64,000 nt of DNA. Origin: Flavobacterium jumunjinense (lineage in GTDB: Bacteria; Bacteroidota; Bacteroidia; Flavobacteriales; Flavobacteriaceae). A program made the position numbers and the translations under genes. Below the pieces are notes generated by a model. That model worked only from the letters and a program-made list of their open reading frames with translations, was not told the origin of the DNA and ran no database searches. This document shows positions 34,840 to 42,212 of this stretch, one piece after another. The stretch covers positions 3,658,001 through 3,722,000 of the forward strand of contig NZ_CP091285.1 in assembly GCF_021650975.2 (NCBI RefSeq), in the 5' to 3' direction. Within the stretch, counting starts at the first letter, position 1; the number at the start of each line of letters is the position of its first letter.

Positions 34840-35907
34840 CTATTTTTTGAGGTGAATATTTAGAGGTGTTTCGGGTTTTAGACTCATTATTGCAGAAGTA
34901 ATAATGGTGTCTCCAGCTTTCAATCCTTTTGTTACTAGAATGGATTTTTCGGTTCTTGTACTAGTTTCAATGTGCAATTCTTTTGCTTTTCCATTTTCTG
35001 AAATGAATATTTTTTTTCCGTTTTGTACTGGAATGATTGCTTCTGTTGGAATTAGAATGGCATTATTAATTTCAGTTAATGGCAATTTCACATTTGCATA
35101 GGTTCCTGGGAATAGTTTTCCTTCTTTGTTGTTTGCTTTTGCACGAACAAGTAGTGTTCGTGTTGCAATATCGATGCTTGGATCTATTGCATATATTTTA
35201 GCGGTGAATATTTCATTATTTCCTGAAACTGTAAAATTGATAGCTGAATTTAATTTAATTTCGCTTGCATATTTTTCTGGAATTGAAAAGGTTATTTTTA
35301 ATTCGTCTGCACTTACTAAATTGGTTACAACTGTAGCAGGAGTGAGGTAGGTTCCTGGAGAAATGTTTCGTAGTCCAATTTTTCCAGAAAATGGTGCTTT
35401 AACAGCTGTTTTTGAAATTTGTGCTTGTATTAATTGCGTTTGTGATTGTAGACTTCTAAATTCTGCACTTGCAATGTCATATTCTTCTTGACTAATGGCT
35501 TCTTTTTCGAGTAGTAGTTGGGCTCTTCTTTCGTTTTCTTTCGCTAGATTTTTTCTCGTTATAGCTTGTGCTAACTGCGTTCTTAATTCGATATCGTTTA
35601 CTTTGAAGAGTGTTTGCCCTTTAGTTACTTTTGTTCCTTCGTTGAAATAGATTTTTTCTACAATTCCAGAAACTTCGCTTCTAATTTCTACTTGCTCATC
35701 GGCTTCTATAGAACCAGAAACAGCAATTATGTTTGAAAATTTTTCCTCTTTGGCTATAATTCCGTTCACTTTTAGTGCAGGTTTATCATTTCCGTTGGTA
35801 TTGCTTTTAGGTGTTGTTGATTTATCGGCATTCGATTTTATTCTATATCCAATAAATCCAACAAATAAAAGTAGTAATAGTAGTAATAGTAATGTTTTTA
35901 GTTTCAT
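34840..35907 (-). CDS. RND efflux periplasmic adaptor (membrane fusion protein)
   Basis: 355 residues starting MKLKTLLLLLLLLLF at 35907; the earlier ATG is excluded because the inverted repeat over the promoter lies in it. N-terminal membrane anchor, then the barrel-sandwich hybrid halves (GSIEADEQVEIRSEVSGIVEKIYFNEGTKVTKGQTLF and VKAPFSGKIGLRNISPGTYLTP), separated by an alpha-hairpin rich in Lys/Glu/Gln, followed by beta-barrel and membrane-proximal domains. It links the pump to the TolC channel. First gene of the operon. Confidence 0.94.
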   Translation of the reverse strand: MKLKTLLLLLLLLLFVGFIGYRIKSNADKSTTPKSNTNGNDKPALKVNGIIAKEEKFSNIIAVSGSIEADEQVEIRSEVSGIVEKIYFNEGTKVTKGQTLFKVNDIELRTQLAQAITRKNLAKENERRAQLLLEKEAISQEEYDIASAEFRSLQSQTQLIQAQISKTAVKAPFSGKIGLRNISPGTYLTPATVVTNLVSADELKITFSIPEKYASEIKLNSAINFTVSGNNEIFTAKIYAIDPSIDIATRTLLVRAKANNKEGKLFPGTYANVKLPLTEINNAILIPTEAIIPVQNGKKIFISENGKAKELHIETSTRTEKSILVTKGLKAGDTIITSAIMSLKPETPLNIHLKK

Positions 35908-35912
35908 TTTGT

Positions 35913-35954
35913 AACTGTAAAATAGTTTGGAAAGCAAAGCTAGTTTTTACAGTT
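35913..35954. promoter_or_regulatory. Inverted repeat over the RND operon promoter (candidate operator)
   Basis: AACTGTAAAATAG (35913-35925) and CTAGTTTTTACAGTT (35940-35954) form an imperfect inverted repeat with a 14-base centre. The minus-strand -7 box TAGCTTTG (35935-35942) lies in that centre and overlaps one arm, 27 bases before the adaptor gene's start. A dimeric repressor bound here would block transcription. Confidence 0.5.
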
Positions 35955-36086
35955 TTATAATGCGAGTTACTTATAATTTATTTAACATTTGTAGGTACAA
36001 CTATTTAAGTGGTATTTCTATAGAGCTAGTAGCATTATAGAGCAGAGTTTTTTCTTTTTCATTATGCTACTTCAATATTTATTTAT

Positions 36087-36270
36087 TGCTATTATAAAGT
36101 TGGGAATAGTTATTATGTAAATTATTGTGTTAATTATAGTATTTTGAATTGCTATTATAAAGTTACCGAATGCTATTATAAGATTTAAGATGCTTATTCT
36201 ACTTTTTATGCTGGTAATTATAATATTACTGATAGCTATTATAGTTTTTATGGCATTAATTATAAAAAAA
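36087..36270. repeat. Degenerate ~21-base AT-rich tandem repeat
   Basis: Nine or so imperfect units related to TGCTATTATAAAGTTnnnnaa follow each other at about 20-22-base spacing (starts near 36087, 36108, 36129, 36150, 36171, 36190, 36210, 36232, 36250). In one plus-strand frame they read as Tyr-rich heptads (CYYKVGN, SYYVNYC, CYYKVTE) with one internal stop and no start codon. It fills most of the 400-base space between the RND operon and the next gene. No gene is supported here; the remainder of the gap (35955-36086) shows nothing clear. Confidence 0.6.
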
Positions 36271-36300
36271 AACTACAAAGTTATAAGTGCTTTGTAGTTT
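36268..36300 (-). terminator. Terminator after the SETGH-type protein gene
   Basis: On the minus strand AAACTACAAAG / CTTTGTAGTTT, 11-bp stem, 9-nt loop, then eight or more T. Confidence 0.9.
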
Positions 36301-36307
36301 CTTGTTC

Positions 36308-37042
36308 TTATTGTTTATCTGTAAATCTTAATCTTACTATGGCTTTGTAATACGGTTTTGCTGCTTCTCCGAGGGATTTTAAGTAGGCTTTAATTTCTCT
36401 CATTAATTGGATAATGTTTTTCTCATTATCATATAAAACAGCATTACGATTTTTTCTTGCTGTAATAAGCGCATTAACAGAAGCGTTTACTTGTATATTT
36501 AAAGATCCTAACTCTTGCTGATATGCTTGTAAACTTACTATTTGTAGCTCGGCTTCGTTTGGTGTATAAGCATTATGAGAAGCGAGTTGGTTTATATAGG
36601 TTTCCAAGTTTGCAATGCGACTGTCATAGGAGAGTTGTGCTGTTGAAATACTTTCTGTTTTTGCTGTGTTTGGGTTAATTTTCTTTGCAGTTTTTGTACC
36701 TCTCAATTTTCTAACTTGACTTTGCAAATTTTCCTTATCGGTTGTTGAAATAGCTACTGATTTTGCAAAATTGATACTTCTTGTGATTATTTTGCCCATT
36801 TCTTTCATTTTTAATTCTCTTGTAGCGACTACATTTTTATAAAGAGGAATTTTAGTGTTTAATTCGTTTACCACGGTTGCGAGTTCGCTTTTGTATGGGT
36901 TTAAATTAATTAGACTAATGTTTGTATTAGATGGGTTGTATAGTGCTCCCATTTCTTCTAATACTTGAAAGGCTGTGCTAAAGTTAGCTACGTTTTTGTT
37001 GTGCCCTGTTTCGCTTACTGATTTCTTTTTTTTAGTTGCCAT
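36308..37042 (-). CDS. Helical protein of a Bacteroidota family of unknown function
   Basis: 244 residues, no signal peptide or membrane span. It begins with a lysine run then VSETGHNKNVANFSTAFQVL, has paired long helices, a central basic segment ending INPNTAKTESISTAQLSYDSRI and later YTPNEAELQIVSLQAYQQEL. The two halves look alike (each ends in a 'NPS'/'TPNEA' turn followed by a helix), suggesting an internal duplication. I recall related proteins with the SETGH...NPS...TPNEA pattern in other Bacteroidota but no assigned role. Single-gene unit with its own terminator. Confidence 0.65.
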   Translation of the reverse strand: MATKKKKSVSETGHNKNVANFSTAFQVLEEMGALYNPSNTNISLINLNPYKSELATVVNELNTKIPLYKNVVATRELKMKEMGKIITRSINFAKSVAISTTDKENLQSQVRKLRGTKTAKKINPNTAKTESISTAQLSYDSRIANLETYINQLASHNAYTPNEAELQIVSLQAYQQELGSLNIQVNASVNALITARKNRNAVLYDNEKNIIQLMREIKAYLKSLGEAAKPYYKAIVRLRFTDKQ

Positions 37043-37240
37043 TTTATGAAATATTTTTGATTATTAATAAATCGAAACAAATCAAAAAGTGTTCCATTTT
37101 TTATGACTATAGTGCTGTTTTGTGTGAGTATTATGTATTTTTTAACTTTTTAGGTGCTTTTTTTGTGATTTACTGACGGATTTAAAGCACGTTGCAACAC
37201 TAGTTGGTGTTTTGTTTTTAAAGATGAAGAGATTTTGAGG

Positions 37241-37268
37241 AGTGGTTCGAGTTTGCACCCGAACCACT
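37241..37268. other. Inverted repeat downstream of the VOC gene
   Basis: AGTGGTTCG / CGAACCACT, 9-bp stem with a 10-base loop, GC-richer than its surroundings and without a T tract. Possibly a Rho-type end structure or transcript-stabilising hairpin. The rest of 37043-37306 shows nothing else. Confidence 0.5.
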
Positions 37269-37306
37269 ATTGCTTTATAAATTGTTGTGTGTTCGCTCTT
37301 TTCCGC

Positions 37307-37795
37307 TTAATTTAGAGAATTGAGACCAAGTTTATTTCCTTCTGTGTCCAAAAACAAGGCAAAAAATCCACTTTCATCTGCGTGAGCTGTTTTCAGCATA
37401 AGAATTTTTCCTCCATTTTTTTCAACCTTATCAAGAATGGTTTGAAGATTATCTCCTCCATTAAGATATATGGTTACTCCGTCAGCAGAAGGCTTATATC
37501 CTTCGCCTTTTATTAAAACTCCTGTAACCATTTGTTCTTCGTATGGGAATATTCCCATTTCCATTTCTGGCATTTCCATTTTTTCAATGTTAATGCCCAA
37601 AATCGCTTGATAAAAATTTATTGCTCGTGAAATATCCGTTGCTGGAATTTCAAAAATTGAAATATGACTTTTCATTTTATTTCTTTTTAGATTAGATTCA
37701 ACTGTGATAGTCTCGGTTTTTGATTTGTTTTGGCTGTTACAGACAGTAATACTTAAGGAAAGAATTATAGCTGTATAAAGAATGTTTTTTTTCAT
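37307..37795 (-). CDS. VOC-family (glyoxalase/bleomycin-resistance fold) protein with N-terminal export-like segment
   Basis: 162 residues from the ATG at 37795. Residues 41-162 are a complete single VOC half-module: SHISIFEIPATDISRAINFYQAILGINIEKMEMPEM, then GVTIYLNGGDNLQTILDKVEKNGGKIL and GFFALFLDTEGNKLGLNS, as in small glyoxalase-like proteins. The first ~23 residues (MKKNILYTAIILSLSITVCN) look like a lipoprotein signal with Cys at about residue 19, unusual for this family. A second ATG at 37675 would give just the cytoplasmic VOC domain. It lies 75 bases after the AraC regulator gene on the same strand and is likely its target. Confidence 0.8.
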   Translation of the reverse strand: MKKNILYTAIILSLSITVCNSQNKSKTETITVESNLKRNKMKSHISIFEIPATDISRAINFYQAILGINIEKMEMPEMEMGIFPYEEQMVTGVLIKGEGYKPSADGVTIYLNGGDNLQTILDKVEKNGGKILMLKTAHADESGFFALFLDTEGNKLGLNSLN

Positions 37796-37870
37796 ATCGT
37801 TCTGCTTAATTTGATAAGACAAATTTAGATTACGTGTGAATACCAAAATTGTAAAAATGCGACACGTTGA

Positions 37871-38686
37871 CTATTTGTAGAAAAGGGTAGATAGTGCCAT
37901 ATTTTCATTGCCTAAAAACTCCTTCGGGTTAATTCCAGTAAACTCCTTAAAGTCTTTTATGAAATGTGCTTGGTCAAAATATTCGCTTTTATATGCAATG
38001 TCAGTTAGGTTCTCTGTCTTCTTGTTAAGTAACATTTTTAGAGCAGTTTGCAAACGTATTACTTTACCTAACTGTTTTGGACTAACTCCAATTTGATTTT
38101 TGAAATTTCGTTCAAGTTGTCTCCGTTTTGATAAATCTTCTTTAAGAATTGTGCTTATCGAAGCACTTCCGTTTGTTGCTAAAAGTGCATCAATAGTAGT
38201 TTTTACGATATTGTCGATTGTAGTTTTTTCGTTTAACTTATCTAAAAGAAAATTTTCAATTATTTCTATTCGTTCATTACTATTCGTTGCCTCTATTATT
38301 TTTTGTTCCAATTCGTTTGCGGTTTTTTCTCCAAACAACAAATCTATTGGTGTTTCCTTATTCGCCAAGTTTTTAATCGGTATTGATACGAAATTCGCAA
38401 AACCGTAAGGATAAAAACGAATTGCAAATGTATTTACGTAGCCTGTCGGTTCAATATAAAAGGGTTCAATTGTTTGTCCGAGAACCATTGCACGAGGTTG
38501 TATAATAAATTCATCTCCAGAAGTATATCGTTTAATGTCGTCTCCAAGTATAAATGCCATTTCAATTGTTCCGTCTGGAATTATCCGCTGTCTTTGTGCA
38601 TCAGATTCAGCAGGAACTTCTAAAGTCCAATAACAACTGATAAGAGATTCCAAATCAATATTTGGTTGAAATGTTTGGTAGTTCAT
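37871..38686 (-). CDS. AraC-family regulator with DUF6597-like N-terminal domain
   Basis: 271 residues from the ATG at 38686 (MNYQTFQPNIDLESLISCYW). The N-terminal part (FQPNIDLESLISCYWTLEVP, RIIPDGTIEMAFILG, VLGQTIEPFYIEPTGYVNTFAIRFYPYG) is the DUF6597-type sensing domain; the C-terminal HTH_18 module contains RRQLERNFKNQIGVSPKQLGKVIRLQ and LTDIAYKSEYFDQAHFIKDFKEFTGINPKEFL. It is encoded directly before a VOC gene, an arrangement in which such regulators usually act on the neighbour. Codon use is slightly less AT-biased than in adjacent genes, compatible with transfer. Confidence 0.88.
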   Translation of the reverse strand: MNYQTFQPNIDLESLISCYWTLEVPAESDAQRQRIIPDGTIEMAFILGDDIKRYTSGDEFIIQPRAMVLGQTIEPFYIEPTGYVNTFAIRFYPYGFANFVSIPIKNLANKETPIDLLFGEKTANELEQKIIEATNSNERIEIIENFLLDKLNEKTTIDNIVKTTIDALLATNGSASISTILKEDLSKRRQLERNFKNQIGVSPKQLGKVIRLQTALKMLLNKKTENLTDIAYKSEYFDQAHFIKDFKEFTGINPKEFLGNENMALSTLFYK

Positions 38687-38960
38687 TTGTAGTTCTTTTT
38701 TTGAGTGAAGGATAACTCGTTTATATGTATGACTATATACAGGTACCAAAATGATTATATATATACATGATTTTGCATTTTATATTTACAAATATAACTT
38801 TACCATTTTACTCTTACAGTAGGTATTTCTACCTGTTTTTATGTACTTGTAAAATAATTAACTTAACTATTTTATAAGTCATGATTCATTTTCTAATTAC
38901 AAATTAATTATATGCTATTGAATTTGACCTCATTGTTTGGACTTTGCGGAGTAGGTTATT

Positions 38961-39761
38961 TTAAATTGTTGAATTGTAATGAGTCTCTATTTTATTTAAA
39001 ACAGTTTTTAAATTCTCATTTTCTTCACAAACTTCAATATACAAGTTGGAATAAAATTCTTTGTTATTATTATGTACTTGTTTAAATTCATCTAACATGA
39101 ATTCATAAGTAGCATCTAGATTAGTCTGACTTTCTAAAAATTGATTTATAGGATATTCTTCTAACAAATAACTCAAATTTTCTTCACTATGCTGTCCACT
39201 TGCTGAAAAAAGACTAACAGCCAGTAATTCCATACTGTCTAAGTTGCAACCATATTTTTCAAAAGCAAATAGTAATCCCATATATTCGTGGACAGTATGG
39301 TCTGTATCTAAGGTTTTTAAAAATGCACCATATAATTTACAATATTTACTATTTGATCTTAGTAAGGCTATAGCAAGAGTTAAACCAAAAACTTGTTCTT
39401 CATCTCTATAAAGGACAGCATATTTACCTACATCTAGGTTGTGTTTAATAATTAAATGTAATAAGTCTACTACTAGCTTTGTAGATTCTGGGAAAGAGCA
39501 TGCAGCTTCAAAGAATGCAGCATCACTGTCTTCTTTTAAATATAAAACATCGTAACCTTGAAAGTAATCTTTCATTGGTTCACATTTAACTTCAAAAGAA
39601 GAAAATTCCCCATTTATGTACTTTCCAAAAATAAGTTTTAAAAATTCCCCATCTTCTATTTTAGTTAATAGTTTCTCATTTGTTATTTCTTTAATCAAAC
39701 CATTTAAGGTTTCACAAATGTCTTTTTCTGACTCTAAATTGGATATTATTTCTTTTTTCAT
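38961..39761 (-). CDS. Cytoplasmic protein of unknown function
   Basis: 266 residues, acidic, no signal peptide or membrane span. Mostly alpha-helical with recognisable phrases DYFQGYDVLYLKEDSDAAFFEAACSFPESTKLVVDLLHLI and CNLDSMELLAVSLFSASGQHSEENLSYLLEEYP, which give a helical-repeat impression. I do not recognise a family. It stands alone, with AT-rich non-coding DNA on both sides (274 bases upstream of the AraC gene's start and 313 bases before the next gene), and the surrounding genes are also orphans. Confidence 0.6.
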   Translation of the reverse strand: MKKEIISNLESEKDICETLNGLIKEITNEKLLTKIEDGEFLKLIFGKYINGEFSSFEVKCEPMKDYFQGYDVLYLKEDSDAAFFEAACSFPESTKLVVDLLHLIIKHNLDVGKYAVLYRDEEQVFGLTLAIALLRSNSKYCKLYGAFLKTLDTDHTVHEYMGLLFAFEKYGCNLDSMELLAVSLFSASGQHSEENLSYLLEEYPINQFLESQTNLDATYEFMLDEFKQVHNNNKEFYSNLYIEVCEENENLKTVLNKIETHYNSTI

Positions 39762-40074
39762 TATTTCTTCTTTTTTTGTACATCTAAAAAATATAAGTAT
39801 AAGTTCATTTATTAGTATAAAAAGTTCTTATTTAAAAAGTAAATTAAGAATAATTATAGTATTAAATTTTTAACAAAGGTAAACCTCATATTTAGTTCAA
39901 AAATCACTATAAATAAGTATTTTTGATATTTAATTTATGTATTTAAGCAAAAAAATATTCTATTGATGGTAGTTCATTTTTTTATTAAAAGCTAAATTAA
40001 AGAAACGTTAAAGTATTGATAACAAGTTAAAAATAGCTCAATTGGGTTAGATGATAATTACACTACTGGTTATT
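39762..40074. other. AT-rich non-coding stretch
   Basis: No gene, repeat or stable hairpin seen. It presumably holds the promoter of the gene ending at 38961. Confidence 0.5.
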
Positions 40075-40911
40075 TTAAACCTTTTTTTCTAATTTTGAAA
40101 TTAAAATAATGTAACCATTTCCAATAATTAACATTGCAAAACAATGAAACGCTAGACTAAACCAATCTTTCATTAGTAAGGATAATAGAGTATCAAATCC
40201 ATAAAGAATGATACAGAATAAATATGCTTTTTTATTTCCTTGTTTACTTTTAGTTCCTAGTACTATGAAAAGTAAAGAAATTAAAATTGTAATAATTAAA
40301 ATGAAATAATGTGAATCTATATTTATAATGTTTTCTACTCCTTGAAAAGTAGTATAAATAAAATAATTTACGTTTAAGCCCAAAATAAATCGGAAATCAT
40401 GATTGAATATAAAAGCAATTATATTAATTAGTGAAAATATACCTATTGCAGATATAAATGAAGTACCGTTTTGTATTAGTTTTTGCTCTTTAGTTTTTTC
40501 ACTTTGTACATCTGATTTTTCATCGTCTCTTATTTTTAATACTTCGCTTGCTGTTGGTTTCAAACCCCTTTCATTTGCAATTTTTTTTGCAATTTTAACT
40601 TCTAGGTTTTTCCACTTTGAGGGTGTAACAAGTACTTCTATAATATCTTTATCTGAAAAAGTATACAGGTAATGATCTTCATTGTTTTCAAGTATTTCAT
40701 TTTCATATGTTTCTTGTATTTTATCGACGCTCTCGAAATCCGAAGGTTTTATTTTTACAATTACTTCGTTTGCTGTCGCATCGTTTACTAATCTAAATTT
40801 TATAACAGGTTCTTGCAGTTCATATTGGATACTATGATTCTTTAATAATTGAATTAATTCTTCAGCATCAATTTCATCTTCAAATTTTTTATATTCTATA
40901 AAATCATCCAT
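40075..40911 (-). CDS. Membrane protein with DUF2007-like N-terminal domain
   Basis: 278 residues from the ATG at 40911 (MDDFIEYKKFEDEIDAEELIQLLKNHSIQYELQEP), where a ferredoxin-like DUF2007-type start is visible; upstream in-frame sequence is basic and unlikely. Residues ~1-120 are soluble and charged, ~120-155 form a linker rich in Glu/Lys, and the last ~130 residues contain four hydrophobic spans. DUF2007 proteins are called putative signal-transducing proteins, without experimental role. This fusion with a C-terminal membrane domain is of unknown function. Confidence 0.6.
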   Translation of the reverse strand: MDDFIEYKKFEDEIDAEELIQLLKNHSIQYELQEPVIKFRLVNDATANEVIVKIKPSDFESVDKIQETYENEILENNEDHYLYTFSDKDIIEVLVTPSKWKNLEVKIAKKIANERGLKPTASEVLKIRDDEKSDVQSEKTKEQKLIQNGTSFISAIGIFSLINIIAFIFNHDFRFILGLNVNYFIYTTFQGVENIINIDSHYFILIITILISLLFIVLGTKSKQGNKKAYLFCIILYGFDTLLSLLMKDWFSLAFHCFAMLIIGNGYIILISKLEKKV

Positions 40912-41091
40912 TTTTTTTATAATTTTATTATAAGGTTTTAAGCCTTTCTTTCCTTTGGGTAAAAGTAGAATAAAAGATAACAATTTCAAAAGAACTTTGG
41001 CATTCATAGAAAAAGGAAGTCTAGGTTTGTTTGCACTATGATATTTGCGTTTCTAATGAATATTTTAATTGCACTTTATGTAGTTGGTGAA

Positions 41092-41586
41092 TTATTTTAA
41101 ATCCGTATTATTTTTCATGTTGTATTCATTTATTATGTCATCATTTGAACGATAATCGCCTAGTCTTAGTGAATCAAATTCATCTTTTCCTTCATGTTTA
41201 TAAATACCAATTTCTTTTAGTGCTTCATTAATCGCATCATTTACTAGCTTTGCTTTAGTTGGTATTTTTGGATTTTCAATTCCATCAAATGAAATGATTG
41301 GACCTAAAATAAGATTACCATTTTCCCATACTTCTGCAATTTGAAAACCTGGTCCGCCAAAATAATCGGTTTCTAAATAAAGACATTTTCCTTTAAAAGA
41401 AAACTCTTTGAGAATTTTAAGTGTTTGATTGCTTAATTCTTGATAGGGTTCAATTGTTTGCTCAGAATAATTAGATCCATATTTATTTTTAAAAGGTATT
41501 AAAAAATAGTTTCCTACTAAATTTACACTAGGTAATTCTCCTTGATATTTGAAACTCGTTATTATTCCATTTATTGTATGCGCCAT
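41092..41586 (-). CDS. Small cytoplasmic protein of unknown function
   Basis: 164 residues, acidic, with many aromatic residues: GELPSVNLVGNYFLIPFKNKYG, CLYLETDYFGGPGFQIAEVWENGNLILGP and a C-terminal NDDIINEYNMKNNTDLK. The pattern resembles small immunity- or SMI1-neighbour-like proteins, but I cannot assign a family. It is followed after 85 bases (on its strand direction, upstream) by the lipoprotein at 41607-42200. A toxin partner is not visible nearby. Confidence 0.55.
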   Translation of the reverse strand: MAHTINGIITSFKYQGELPSVNLVGNYFLIPFKNKYGSNYSEQTIEPYQELSNQTLKILKEFSFKGKCLYLETDYFGGPGFQIAEVWENGNLILGPIISFDGIENPKIPTKAKLVNDAINEALKEIGIYKHEGKDEFDSLRLGDYRSNDDIINEYNMKNNTDLK

Positions 41587-41606
41587 TTTAATAAAATTTA
41601 ATGATA

Positions 41607-42200
41607 TTAATACCCTGTAATGAAAAATTCATTTCTTATAAAACTTAACTTTTTAGATACTTTAATTGTTTTAATTTCATCATTACATTCTGAACTAATT
41701 ATTTCAATAGGCTGTGCTAACCAATCTAGTTCTGCTAAACACGTTTCTGTTTTTTGAGTTATACTATTGTTTTTTATAGTGCTGCTTATTGTTTGTGAAG
41801 CTTCTGCATCTTGAAATGTACGTGCTAGTGTTAATGTATCTGTTGTTTTGTTCGCTATTTCATCATATAACAATCCGTAAGTGCGTATTCCATAATCATA
41901 TTGTTCGCTAACAATTAGTAGGTATTCGTTTGGCTTAATTTGTACTTTTCCAACAGGTAATAGTGTGGTGTTTTCTGTCCAATCAAATGTTTTTAATTGT
42001 AAGAAATATTTTTGATAGGCTAGAGGAATTAGTTTTTCTTTCGAAAAAAGGTGTATTTGTAAATCTTCAGGAATTATTATTTTAATACTGTCTGTTGAGA
42101 GTGTTTGAAAAAAATGTAATGGGGTAGTTGTCTTCTTATTCGATTGATTATTGCAATTGATAAATAGAATTGCAAAGAGAAAATATACTATTTTTTTCAT
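41607..42200 (-). CDS. Lipoprotein of unknown function
   Basis: 197 residues. Signal peptide with lipobox ...FAILFINC (Cys16) and a Asn/Ser/Lys linker after it, so it is membrane-anchored outside the cytoplasm. The body is beta-rich (LQIHLFSKEKLIPLAYQKYF, VGKVQIKPNEYLLIVSEQYDYGIRTYGLLYDE). No known domain. It begins 12 bases after the stop of the beta-propeller lipoprotein gene and is likely co-transcribed with it. Confidence 0.65.
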   Translation of the reverse strand: MKKIVYFLFAILFINCNNQSNKKTTTPLHFFQTLSTDSIKIIIPEDLQIHLFSKEKLIPLAYQKYFLQLKTFDWTENTTLLPVGKVQIKPNEYLLIVSEQYDYGIRTYGLLYDEIANKTTDTLTLARTFQDAEASQTISSTIKNNSITQKTETCLAELDWLAQPIEIISSECNDEIKTIKVSKKLSFIRNEFFITGY

Positions 42201-42212
42201 TTTTTATAAATT

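Noticed and set aside
36308-38686. A genomic island with integrase-bounded ends
   Set aside because: No integrase, tRNA or direct repeats are present; slightly different codon use is too weak on its own.
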